DNA of 21,964 nt from DATDSR01 sp036517855 (lineage in GTDB: Bacteria > Patescibacteriota > Minisyncoccia > Phycocordibacterales > DATDSR01). The position numbers were made by a program, and so were the translations under genes. Of this stretch, positions 1 through 6,474 are shown piece after piece. The notes under the pieces were generated by a model. It was not told the DNA's origin, made no database searches, and saw only the letters and a program-made list of their open reading frames with translations. The stretch is taken from assembly GCA_036517855.1 (NCBI GenBank), contig DATDSR010000001.1:1-21964 (forward strand), written 5' to 3'. Numbering within the stretch: position 1 is the stretch's first letter; the number at the start of each line of letters is the position of its first letter.

Positions 1-1030
1 CCACCTTTTCGATAATTTCGCTTGAGTATTTAAGCCTGTGTAGAGCCGTTTTAGTCATCCTGGCCCCCACCACATCGTGGCCGTAAAAGGTCCAATCTTT
101 GTTCTCCTCGCTCCATCTGCGGGTAGCTGGCTTACCCACGTCGTGCAGGAGTGCACCCATGCGCACGTGCAAGGGCCAATTGCGATCAGCCGAATGTTGC
201 ACGGCACGGAGGTTGTGCTCCCACACGTGGTAGATGTGATCGCCGTTTTGCTCGATGCCAATGCCTTCAAGCAATTCAGGCAAGATGTGTGGCAAGAGGT
301 TAAGTTTTTCGCACTGGGCTATGCCGGTTAGGGGTGAGGCGGACATCACAATTTTTGTGAACTCTACTTGAATCCTTTCTTTGGCGATATGGGCCAGCAA
401 GTCCGCCGCCCCGTGGATGGCCGCTGCTGTGGCACTCTCAATGGCGAAACCCAGTTCCGTGGCTATACGCAAGGCTCGCAAGAGACGCAGGGCATCCTCC
501 TCGAAGCGCTCTACCGGGTTACCCACGGCTCTAATGAGTTTGTCCTTTATGTCCTTTTGACCACCAAACGGATCGACAAGATTGTCCGATATGACATCGT
601 AAGCAATAGCGTTGATGGTGAAGTCTCGCCTCTCTAAGTCCTCCTCCAAAGTTTTAGCCCAAGTCACTTCGTCTGGTCGGCGCTTGTCCGTATACTTGCC
701 CTCTTTGCGGTAGGGCGTTATTTCAACATTTTGCAACGAAGGATCATTCTCCCGCCCCGAGTCTTCGGGGCGAGGCTCGCCGAAACTGGTTTGGGCGGCA
801 TTTTTCACAGTTACAGTCCCGAAATCATTCTCGTAGAACGTTTCATCGCTGCCAAAAGTAGCCACAATCTGCTCTGGCGTAGCATTGGTAGTGAAATCCC
901 AATCTTTAGGCTTGCGGCCAATCAAGAGGTCACGTGTGCAACCACCTACTAAATACGCCTCATATCCGGCTTCTTTAAGCTTGGTGGAGATGTTAGAGAT
1001 TTCGTTGGGGATGCTTAGTTTAAGACTCAT
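1..1030 (-). CDS. cca: CCA tRNA nucleotidyltransferase (partial, 3' end off window)
   Basis: Adds or repairs the CCA tail of tRNAs. The N-terminal nucleotidyltransferase core is clear: GGCTRDLL near residue 28, then the metal-binding DWD in KDWDFTT, then RRDFTINAIAYD. An HD domain follows (LLHDVGKPATRRW and a later GHD), so this is the bacterial class II poly(A)-polymerase-like type with an HD domain. About 343 residues are present and the frame is open at the window edge, so the C-terminus is missing. The ATG at 1030 gives a normal N-terminus (MSLKLSIPNEI); I see no Shine-Dalgarno sequence before it. The gene lies 33 nt downstream of tRNA-Arg(TCG) on the same strand and may share its transcript. 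About 24 residues between FGTVTV and VEITPYR contain a palindrome (753-772) and look like an insertion relative to the family. Confidence 0.93.
   Translation of the reverse strand, partial: MSLKLSIPNEISNISTKLKEAGYEAYLVGGCTRDLLIGRKPKDWDFTTNATPEQIVATFGSDETFYENDFGTVTVKNAAQTSFGEPRPEDSGRENDPSLQNVEITPYRKEGKYTDKRRPDEVTWAKTLEEDLERRDFTINAIAYDVISDNLVDPFGGQKDIKDKLIRAVGNPVERFEEDALRLLRALRIATELGFAIESATAAAIHGAADLLAHIAKERIQVEFTKIVMSASPLTGIAQCEKLNLLPHILPELLEGIGIEQNGDHIYHVWEHNLRAVQHSADRNWPLHVRMGALLHDVGKPATRRWSEENKDWTFYGHDVVGARMTKTALHRLKYSSEIIEKV
753..772. repeat. Palindrome inside cca
   Basis: Perfect 8-bp arms, CGCCCCGA at 753-760 and TCGGGGCG at 765-772, around a 4-nt loop. It lies in the part of cca coding for a Pro/Glu/Asp-rich stretch that I judge extra to the family, between FGTVTV and VEITPYR. 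It resembles the other in-frame palindromes of this window. Confidence 0.6.
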
Positions 1031-1063
1031 GATTTGTGCTCGCACCGCGTAGCTTTAGCGGAG

Positions 1064-1138
1064 TGGTGCTCCCGGAGGGACTCGAACCCCCAACAACAGG
1101 TTCGAAGCCTGTCGTGATATCCATTTCACCACGGGAGC
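1064..1138 (-). tRNA. tRNA-Arg(TCG), CCA encoded
   Basis: The cloverleaf can be folded by hand on the minus strand. The acceptor is GCTCCCG/CGGGAGC, the D-stem GTGA/TCAC and the anticodon stem ACAGG/CCTGT. The loop CTTCGAA gives anticodon TCG, and the T-loop is TTCGAGT. The discriminator A is followed by an encoded CCA (1066-1064), unlike the other four tRNAs here. It lies just upstream of cca on the same strand. Confidence 0.95.
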
Positions 1139-1146
1139 AATGTTTA

Positions 1147-1175
1147 TTGATAAAATGCTCAATATCCAATATACT
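1147..1175 (+). promoter_or_regulatory. Promoter of the tRNA-Gly/tRNA-Arg/idi/yraN unit
   Basis: TTGATA at 1147-1152 and TATACT at 1170-1175 are 17 bp apart, close to the sigma-70 consensus. The predicted start is near 1182, about 13 nt before the 5' end of tRNA-Gly(GCC). No other clear promoter appears before idi. Confidence 0.7.
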
Positions 1176-1194
1176 AGCACAGCATTGATAACTT

Positions 1195-1265
1195 GCGGGT
1201 ATGGTTTAGTGGTAGAACGCTACCTTGCCAAGGTAGAGACGCGGTTTCGATTACCGCTACCCGCA
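1195..1265 (+). tRNA. tRNA-Gly(GCC)
   Basis: Acceptor GCGGGTA/TACCCGC, D-stem GTTT/GAAC, anticodon stem CTACC/GGTAG with loop TTGCCAA, so anticodon GCC. Discriminator is A1265. CCA is not encoded. It is 12 nt upstream of tRNA-Arg(CCG). Confidence 0.96.
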
Positions 1266-1277
1266 CTAAGATGATTT

Positions 1278-1349
1278 GCCTTCGTCGTTCAATGGATAGG
1301 ATATCTCCCTCCGAAGGAGGTGATGCCAGTTCGATTCTGGCCGAGGGCA
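1278..1349 (+). tRNA. tRNA-Arg(CCG)
   Basis: Acceptor GCCTTCG/CGAGGGC with one G-T pair. The anticodon stem TCTCC/GGAGG has loop CTCCGAA, so anticodon CCG. Discriminator is A1349, with no encoded CCA. The idi start codon begins at 1351, leaving a single base (T1350) between tRNA and gene. Confidence 0.95.
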
Positions 1350-1350
1350 T

Positions 1351-1929
1351 ATGAACGAAGAACCTGTTGTATTAGTTGACGATGATGACAACCAAATAGG
1401 CACTTGCCCTAAGGCCTTGGTGCATCATGCAAACACGCCCCTGCACAGGGCTTTTTCGAGTTACATCTTTAACCAAAAGGGTAAGGTTTTGGTGCAACGA
1501 CGAGCCAAAAGCAAGAAAACCTGGGGTGGAATTTGGTCCAACTCTTGTTGTGGTCACCCTCGCCCAGGCGAGGAGCGAATCGATGCCGTTTCGCGACGAG
1601 CCAAAGATGAGCTTGGTATTAGTGTTTACAACCTCAAACAGGTTGCCCCGTATCAGTACCGCTTCGAGCTCGATGGAGTGGTCGAAAACGAGATTTGCCC
1701 TATCTTTGTTGCTCGAACTAACGACCAAGTTATGCCCAATCCGAGCGAAGTAGAGGAGTATTTGTGGCTCTCTTGGCCCGAATTTAAGGCTCACATTGAG
1801 GCAAACAAAAATAGCTATTCTCCATGGTGCAAAGAGCAGGTTAAGATCCTAGAGGACCTCGAAGAACTGGGGATAACCCTGGGGATAGAGGGGATAACGG
1901 ACATCGCAATTAGTCAAAAACGGCTCTAA
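1351..1929 (+). CDS. idi: Isopentenyl-diphosphate delta-isomerase, type 1
   Basis: Nudix-fold enzyme that interconverts isopentenyl and dimethylallyl diphosphate in isoprenoid synthesis. The 192-residue protein matches the family length. Metal and catalytic residues line up with the E. coli enzyme as I remember it: His25, His32, Cys67 and His69 in NSCCGHP, and the two Glu of VENEICP (112 and 114). The ATG at 1351 is the natural start (MNEEPVVLVDDDDNQIG), one base after tRNA-Arg(CCG). The only purine-rich run before it, GAGGG, is part of the tRNA acceptor stem and only 3 nt from the ATG, too close for a normal ribosome site. Translation may therefore start at the very 5' end of the mRNA left after tRNA 3' processing. 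yraN follows after 21 nt. Confidence 0.96.
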   Translation: MNEEPVVLVDDDDNQIGTCPKALVHHANTPLHRAFSSYIFNQKGKVLVQRRAKSKKTWGGIWSNSCCGHPRPGEERIDAVSRRAKDELGISVYNLKQVAPYQYRFELDGVVENEICPIFVARTNDQVMPNPSEVEEYLWLSWPEFKAHIEANKNSYSPWCKEQVKILEDLEELGITLGIEGITDIAISQKRL

Positions 1930-1950
1930 ATATAGAAATCAAAAAGACAT

Positions 1951-2382
1951 ATGACCGATAGGCCAGACAGGGCGCAGGTAGGCAAAATAGGGGAGGATAC
2001 GGCCTGCAAGTACCTCCAAAAGCACGGTTTTACTATCATTGAGCGCAACTATTGGCAGAAGTGGGGAGAGATAGACGTGGTGGCTGAAAAGGACAAAGTC
2101 CTTCACTTCGTTGAGGTCAAGTCTGTTATTCGCGGGGTCCGACTCACCCCTCGAAGCCTGGCTTCGAGGGGGCCCGGAAGCCTGACTTCAGAACCCGATT
2201 ACGACCCAGAGGAAAATGTCCACCCATGGAAATTGAAGCGGTTATCTCGTGCCATCCAAACCTACCTCCTCCAAAGAAATGTGCCAGACGACAAAGAATG
2301 GCAGGTAGACGTCCTAACCGTCGAACTCGATTTTGAAACTCGGCGTGCCCGGGTCAAGCTCCTTCCCGACATTGGGTTGTGA
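1951..2382 (+). CDS. yraN: YraN/UPF0102 family nuclease-like protein
   Basis: Small protein of the YraN family, which has a restriction-endonuclease-like fold. Family signatures are GKIGEDTACKYLQKHGF, the acidic GEIDVVAE (residues about 37-44) and VEVKSV, which together form the expected D-(E/Q)xK core. The second half, ENVHPWKLKRLSRAIQTYL, is the usual helix that follows. At 143 residues it is slightly long. The excess is about 19 residues (RLTPRSLASRGPGSLTSEP) directly after the catalytic lysine strand, coded by a perfect palindrome at 2147-2171. It lies 21 nt after idi, with no clear Shine-Dalgarno sequence. Its stop codon abuts the stop of the convergent gene at 2383. The biochemical role of the family is poorly defined. 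Confidence 0.9.
   Translation: MTDRPDRAQVGKIGEDTACKYLQKHGFTIIERNYWQKWGEIDVVAEKDKVLHFVEVKSVIRGVRLTPRSLASRGPGSLTSEPDYDPEENVHPWKLKRLSRAIQTYLLQRNVPDDKEWQVDVLTVELDFETRRARVKLLPDIGL
2147..2187. repeat. In-frame palindromic insertion in yraN
   Basis: Perfect 12-bp arms, CCCCTCGAAGCC at 2147-2158 and GGCTTCGAGGGG at 2160-2171, separated by one T. A weaker second copy follows: GAAGCCTGGCTTC in the first unit and GAAGCCTGACTTC in the second. The length keeps yraN in frame and adds about 19 residues at a loop. Confidence 0.75.
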
Positions 2383-3291
2383 CTATTTGTTTGGGGCCGG
2401 AGTGTTTGAGGGAAGGATTTTACCTGTGCAGGGGTCGTAGAGAGTGTAGCCGGCAGGTACCCTCATATCGAACAGGTCAGAGGGGAATGATTCCCGGGGT
2501 TCGATTTTAAGGTCAAACTCGGTTTTGTTGAGGTCCCCTCCGTGGTAAAAGTAGCGAATAAGCGGCAAAAACGTTTCTGCGTCGTACATCACCAACTCAA
2601 AATAAGGCGTTACTGGCCAACCCTTGGCGTCACTCACTTTTATCGCGTAGGCTTTTTTGTTGTTGTAGAGCGTTTCTCCTTCCAGGGTGATAGTTCGAGG
2701 GTCAGGGTAGTCTGAAGAGAGATCCATAAAATATTGATAGGGATTATAGCGCGGAATAAACAGCGAAGTACCCTCGCCAAGTTCGCCACATTGAAAGAGC
2801 CATTTGGCGCTTTGTTCTGATGGGTCGGTATAAAGCGCCAATCTGTTGCCGCCATATACGTTCCCCTTTGTAATATAGACAAGTGAGCGACAGCTATTCC
2901 CCGGACCAGTTGGCACGCAAGAGTCTCGATATCTATCTATCCCAGTTTCCAAATCAACCCAGAACTCGAATTCGCGTCCTCTAAGATTTAGTTCTTTGTT
3001 AATCTCCCTCCCGTGCACAACACCAGGTTTGCTTGTGGTCGTCGCTATGTCTGACCACTCGACACGTTGGACATTTGGTCCCAGCAAAGAGTCTAACTCG
3101 TTTTGCGCTTTCAGAAGAGATTCCCCAGGGTCCCCCGACTCGGCGTTTTTGTTGTCGTTCTGCTGCTGCCTGCTCGCGGGGGCAACCGTGACAGTTCGAA
3201 AAGGTACATATTTTAGAGCAGTGGCATCCAGTATTAGGGCCAAAAAAACCAGGATAATAATAATCGCGGGGATAATTCTCGAGCTTTTCAT
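2383..3291 (-). CDS. Membrane-anchored extracytoplasmic protein, possibly LolA/RseB-like fold
   Basis: Protein of 302 residues. One N-terminal hydrophobic segment (residues about 6-26) is an anchor or uncleaved signal, followed by a Gln/Asn/Ser-rich linker (about 38-58) and a soluble domain. The C-terminal half carries the alternation GETLYNNKKAYAIKV, YFELVMYDAETFLPLIRYFY and SFPSDLFDMRVPAGYTLYDP. That pattern is typical of half-barrel proteins related to LolA or RseB, but the match is by eye and weak. Cysteines near 123, 132 and 166 could form disulfides outside the membrane. It has no Shine-Dalgarno sequence; an extended -10 (3298-3306) ends 6 nt before the ATG, predicting a leaderless mRNA. 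It converges on yraN with abutting stops. Specific function not recognised. Confidence 0.8.
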   Translation of the reverse strand: MKSSRIIPAIIIILVFLALILDATALKYVPFRTVTVAPASRQQQNDNKNAESGDPGESLLKAQNELDSLLGPNVQRVEWSDIATTTSKPGVVHGREINKELNLRGREFEFWVDLETGIDRYRDSCVPTGPGNSCRSLVYITKGNVYGGNRLALYTDPSEQSAKWLFQCGELGEGTSLFIPRYNPYQYFMDLSSDYPDPRTITLEGETLYNNKKAYAIKVSDAKGWPVTPYFELVMYDAETFLPLIRYFYHGGDLNKTEFDLKIEPRESFPSDLFDMRVPAGYTLYDPCTGKILPSNTPAPNK

Positions 3292-3297
3292 GCCGCA

Positions 3298-3306
3298 AGT
3301 ATATCA
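3298..3306 (-). promoter_or_regulatory. Extended -10 promoter of the 3291 gene, leaderless
   Basis: On the minus strand TGA precedes TATACT (3303-3298), matching the extended -10 TGnTATAAT. Only 6 nt separate it from the ATG at 3291, so transcription should start at or next to the A of the ATG. The -35 region is poor, as is common with extended -10 promoters. Confidence 0.6.
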
Positions 3307-3314
3307 CCGTGATG

Positions 3315-3336
3315 TATAATTAGTAACGATTACTAA
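3315..3336 (+). promoter_or_regulatory. Divergent promoter with palindromic operator candidate
   Basis: TATAAT at 3315-3320 is a good -10 for the DUF1761 gene, with a predicted start near 3327 and a leader of about 23 nt. Over that start lies a perfect inverted repeat, TTAGTAA (3320-3326), CGA, TTACTAA (3330-3336). It also covers the -35 zone of the opposite promoter for the 3291 gene. A protein bound there could control both genes. The nearby TrmB-type regulator is a candidate, which is inference only. Confidence 0.5.
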
Positions 3337-3349
3337 CCTAACTAATTAT

Positions 3350-3775
3350 ATGGATATCGTCATAAATTATTGGGCGGTTTTGGTGGGGGGTATCGTTAGT
3401 GTGGTGCTGGGGATGATTTGGTATAACCCCAAAGTCTTCGGTACGGCTTGGATAGGGGCTCAAGGCAAATCGATGGATGAGATGCTCGCCAAGATGAAGG
3501 TCTCGGGCAAATCAATGACGAGCCAATACATTATCCAAATCGTGGCCGCGCTTGTAATGAGTTATGTGCTTGCGCACTTTGTATCGCTATTGAGTTTCGT
3601 AACTTTCAGCGCTGGGGCCCAACTCGGCTTTTGGCTCTGGCTCGGCTTCGTAGCCACGGCTATGATAGGCATGGTGCTCTGGGAGGGCAAACCGTGGAAG
3701 TACTATTCAATAGTGGCCGGCTACCACTTGGCGAATATGTTAATTGTCGGAGGTCTCCTCGCCGCCTGGAGTTAG
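3350..3775 (+). CDS. DUF1761 family membrane protein
   Basis: A 141-residue membrane protein with about four hydrophobic segments (residues about 5-25, 59-82, 86-108 and 118-140). The motif GMIWYNPKVFGTAWI near residue 21 and the repeated Trp-rich segment (WLWLGFVATAMIGMVLWEG) fit the DUF1761 family, whose function is unknown. The ATG at 3350 follows an AT-rich leader without a Shine-Dalgarno sequence. The gene is divergent from the anchored protein at 3291 and overlaps the end of the convergent TrmB-type gene by 4 nt (3772-3775). Confidence 0.85.
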   Translation: MDIVINYWAVLVGGIVSVVLGMIWYNPKVFGTAWIGAQGKSMDEMLAKMKVSGKSMTSQYIIQIVAALVMSYVLAHFVSLLSFVTFSAGAQLGFWLWLGFVATAMIGMVLWEGKPWKYYSIVAGYHLANMLIVGGLLAAWS

Positions 3776-4539
3776 ACGTTTGGTTCGGTGGCGCCCTCCC
3801 AAGCCATCTTGAAGATGGTCCGCATGGCTTCGGCGATGGCGGGGCGCTTTATGATAGTGCCGAAGCGCGGTTCTTCGAAGGCGATGTGAGCCACATTGTC
3901 GTTCCAAATTAATGTTTGGCTTTTAAGGGTTTTGAGCGCCGGCGGCATAAGTCTGTAATTATAATATGGTCCGAGCAGATCCTTCACCTCCTTGGCTATT
4001 GTTTCAGTCGAGTCGCGGCTAAGCAAGTCGTGAGTGAAGACTTGGCGCTTCTTTAGCAAGGTGTGGTAGCGTTCGAAGAATGGTCGATTAACTTCATAAA
4101 GCAACTTGGTTGATTCAACCGAGAGGACCACGTCTGTGGCGTCGAGAGTTTGAAGGAAGATGTCTTCGATTTGATCTAGCCCATCATAATATTCAATTGA
4201 TGGTTTGTTGCGTTGTGCCTTATACAAGTCGTGGAGCTCGGGCATTACTGATTCGACAGCATCACGACGCTTTTCAATGGCGCGGATTATCGATTTGGGA
4301 TTTTGAGCCAGGTACACGTAGCGAGATTTGTTGCGCTCGCGATCAATCAAATCCATATCATCAAGCTCACGCAAGATGTTGTAGCAATTAGTGCGGGCAA
4401 TGCCCGTGCCCTTCGAAATTTGCGGCGGGGTAGAGAGGCCCTCGGCCAGCAAATAAAGGTACACCTTTATTTGCGAGCCATTTAGGCCCATTAGCTTAAG
4501 ACTAGACGTCACCGTACTGATATCACCTGATTTTGTCAT
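3772..4539 (-). CDS. TrmB-type winged-helix transcriptional regulator
   Basis: Protein of 255 residues. Residues about 10-80 form the TrmB winged helix: LMGLNGSQIKVYLYLLAEGLSTPPQISKGTGIARTNCYNILREL, then a basic wing. The rest (about 100-255) resembles the TrmB effector region: IEYYDGLDQIEDIF, then the T-L-I-W-N-D-N-V-A-H-I-A-F strand and a sugar-regulator-like end. TrmB proteins in Archaea sense sugars; in Patescibacteria the ligand is unknown. The start at 4539 lacks a Shine-Dalgarno sequence. TATTAT at 4559-4554 could serve as -10 with a leader of 7-8 nt, and TACAAT at 4548-4543 lies only 3 nt from the ATG. Its 3' end overlaps the DUF1761 gene. Confidence 0.88.
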   Translation of the reverse strand: MTKSGDISTVTSSLKLMGLNGSQIKVYLYLLAEGLSTPPQISKGTGIARTNCYNILRELDDMDLIDRERNKSRYVYLAQNPKSIIRAIEKRRDAVESVMPELHDLYKAQRNKPSIEYYDGLDQIEDIFLQTLDATDVVLSVESTKLLYEVNRPFFERYHTLLKKRQVFTHDLLSRDSTETIAKEVKDLLGPYYNYRLMPPALKTLKSQTLIWNDNVAHIAFEEPRFGTIIKRPAIAEAMRTIFKMAWEGATEPNV

Positions 4540-4695
4540 TAAATTGTAAGTTAATAATATTCTTTATTTAAGAGCCATATTACCACCGTATAAATTCGTG
4601 TCAAATTTAAATATACCCTAAGCAAAATTTCAAATAACATTTGCACAGGTTCGAACGTTGACATCGGTTCAGAGAAAGAAGGAGGTGAAGCCACG

Positions 4696-5016
4696 ATGCT
4701 ACTCCTCGCATTGGAATACCTGGTGATGGCCACGGTTCTCGCGGGCGTTATCACCCAGGTCATAGCGCCCATTCTCAAGGGAGACCCGCTCTTCCCGATA
4801 CTTCGGTCGAATCCGGAGCGGGAACTGCGCCGCGAGTTCCAAAACAGGATGGCCCGACTCGCCAAGCTCAAGCTCGAGGATCAGATTGCTGGGCTTGAAC
4901 TTGAGATAGAAACTAAAAAAGTGGAGCAACTTCGCAAACAACTCGAGCCAAGTCCCATGGACATGCTCGGTGAAGAGCTCGAACGAAGAAGGAGGGAGGC
5001 AGAGAAAGATCGGTAG
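4696..5016 (+). CDS. Small membrane protein with coiled coil
   Basis: A 106-residue protein of unknown family. One hydrophobic helix at residues about 3-27 is followed by a short Pro/Gly linker and a long, highly charged helix (about 38-106; RELRREFQNRMARLAKL, LELEIETKKVEQLRKQ) that should form a coiled coil. The start is fixed by a strong Shine-Dalgarno sequence, AAGGAGGTG at 4679-4687. It is 66 nt upstream of the SPFH gene and shares its higher GC and codon style, so the two are probably one operon ending at the 6373-6407 terminator. A single-span coiled-coil partner for an SPFH scaffold is plausible, but this is inferred from context only. Confidence 0.8.
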   Translation: MLLLALEYLVMATVLAGVITQVIAPILKGDPLFPILRSNPERELRREFQNRMARLAKLKLEDQIAGLELEIETKKVEQLRKQLEPSPMDMLGEELERRRREAEKDR

Positions 5017-5050
5017 TAGTTCGTCCGCACAGCAACAGTAAATCCAAACC

Positions 5051-5067
5051 GAGCGAGGTACTCGCTC
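5051..5067 (+). promoter_or_regulatory. Hairpin before the SPFH ribosome site
   Basis: GAGCGAG (5051-5057) and CTCGCTC (5061-5067) form a perfect 7-bp stem with a 3-nt loop. It sits 3 nt before the AAGAGG ribosome site (5071-5076) of the SPFH gene and has no T-run, so it is not a standard terminator. It may tune translation or protect the mRNA end. Confidence 0.5.
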
Positions 5068-5082
5068 AGTAAGAGGTTCCCA

Positions 5083-6321
5083 GTGAGCAGATCGTCAGAA
5101 GGTTTCCCAATCGGTCGCATGGTCGCGCTCGTATTCGCGATCTTCGCCCTCGGTCTGGTCTTGTACATGTCGGGCTCGATCGTCGAAAACGTCGATGCCA
5201 ACGAGATCTGCGTCGTCCAGTCGCCCTTCAGTGGCAAGCTGACATGGCACATGGAGCCCGGGGTCAAGATGCAGCTCTTCGGCAAGGTCACCAAGTACGA
5301 GAAGCGGACCCAGTTCGAGTTCGAGAAAGAGAACGCCATCAAGATCCGCTTCAACGACGGCGGCCACGCCACCATCTCGGGCTCCATTGCCTGGGAAATG
5401 CCGACCAACGAGCCCAACTTGAGAGAGATCCACGCCAAGTACGGCGTCCAGGAGGGCATTGAGGGGCAACTCATCCGCACCGTCGTCGAGAAGGCTGTCT
5501 ACATGACCGGGCCCCTGATGTCGAGCAAAGAGTCGTATGCCGAAAGGCGCAACGAGCTCCTACACTACATTGTGGACCAGGTGCAGAACGGAGTCTACGA
5601 GACTGACACCGAGACCGTCCGCACGGTCGACCCTCTCACAAATAACGAGAAGACCGTTACGGTCGTCAAGATTGTCGAGAAAGACGGCAAGGTGTCACGA
5701 GGTGATGTGTCACCACTCGACCAATTCGGTATCCACACCTTCAACCCCTCTATCAACGAGATCGCCTACGATGACACGGTGGAGAAGCAAATCCAGTCTC
5801 AACAACAGGCGATCATGCAAGTCCAGACAGCTATTGCCAACGCTCGCCAGGCCGAACAGGCTGCCATTACGGCGGAGAAGAACGGTCAGGCAGCGGCGGC
5901 CGAGGCAAAGTGGAAGCAGGAGGTCCTCAAGGCACAGGCGGTGACGGAGGCCGAGCAGAAGCTCGCCGTGGCCAAGCTCGACGCCGATGGCGCCGAGCAG
6001 TACAAGCGCAAGAAGCTTCTCGAGGCCGAAGCTGACGCCGGTTACAAACGTCAGGTCATGCAGGCCAACGGAGCACTCGACCAGAGACTGGCGGCTTGGG
6101 TGGAGGTCAACAAGGCCTACGCCGACGCGATCAAGGGCTACACCGGTCGCTGGGTGCCGGAGGTCATGATGTCCGGCAACGGTGCTGGTAACAGTCCGAG
6201 TGGGGGCAACCCTGCCATGGACATGTTCCAGCTCGTGGGTCTCAAAACCGCCCGCGACATCGGCTTGCAAATCGCCGACGAGACGCCAACAACTACCAAG
6301 GCCAGTGTCCCTGGCCGCTAA
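5083..6321 (+). CDS. SPFH/band-7 domain membrane protein
   Basis: Protein of 412 residues with one N-terminal transmembrane helix (residues about 12-31). An SPFH/band-7 domain spans about 38-250 (NEICVVQSPFSGKLTWHMEPG, then a regular strand pattern and IHTFNPSINEIAYDDTVEKQI). A long Ala/Glu/Lys-rich helix (about 250-345) follows, typical of prohibitin/flotillin-like oligomers, then a Gly/Pro/Asn-rich tail. Such proteins form ring or cage scaffolds on the inner membrane and often interact with proteases. The start is GTG at 5083, chosen because AAGAGG lies 6 nt before it and it precedes the membrane helix; ATG at 5119 would be a shorter alternative. GC content and codon use are higher than in neighbours such as cca or the 6475-8253 gene. 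The gene follows the small coiled-coil gene, and a strong terminator closes the unit. The cargo is unknown. Confidence 0.88.
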   Translation: MSRSSEGFPIGRMVALVFAIFALGLVLYMSGSIVENVDANEICVVQSPFSGKLTWHMEPGVKMQLFGKVTKYEKRTQFEFEKENAIKIRFNDGGHATISGSIAWEMPTNEPNLREIHAKYGVQEGIEGQLIRTVVEKAVYMTGPLMSSKESYAERRNELLHYIVDQVQNGVYETDTETVRTVDPLTNNEKTVTVVKIVEKDGKVSRGDVSPLDQFGIHTFNPSINEIAYDDTVEKQIQSQQQAIMQVQTAIANARQAEQAAITAEKNGQAAAAEAKWKQEVLKAQAVTEAEQKLAVAKLDADGAEQYKRKKLLEAEADAGYKRQVMQANGALDQRLAAWVEVNKAYADAIKGYTGRWVPEVMMSGNGAGNSPSGGNPAMDMFQLVGLKTARDIGLQIADETPTTTKASVPGR

Positions 6322-6372
6322 CCTCTGAACCGATAACTAGACTCAAGTAGCCTGCAAGGGCGCAACGAGTCG

Positions 6373-6407
6373 GGCCCAGGTACGCTATGCGTCCTGGGCC
6401 TTCTTTT
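6373..6407 (+). terminator. Intrinsic terminator of the SPFH unit
   Basis: GGCCCAGG (6373-6380) pairs with CCTGGGCC (6393-6400), followed directly by TTCTTTT. Confidence 0.85.
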
Positions 6408-6409
6408 GC

Positions 6410-6429
6410 CAATTCGATTTATCGAATTG
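6410..6429. repeat. Perfect inverted repeat between convergent genes
   Basis: CAATTCGAT (6410-6418) and ATCGAATTG (6421-6429) with a 2-nt centre, immediately after the SPFH terminator. An imperfect GC-rich hairpin region follows at about 6436-6474, beside the stop of the minus-strand gene. Role unknown. Confidence 0.55.
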
Positions 6430-6474
6430 AGCATCCCGCCGAAGCTCGCGTAGCTAGATGCGAAGGGGGACGGG

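Noticed and set aside
3772..3775. Translational coupling between the DUF1761 and TrmB-type genes
   Set aside because: The 4-nt overlap is between convergent 3' ends, so no coupling is possible.
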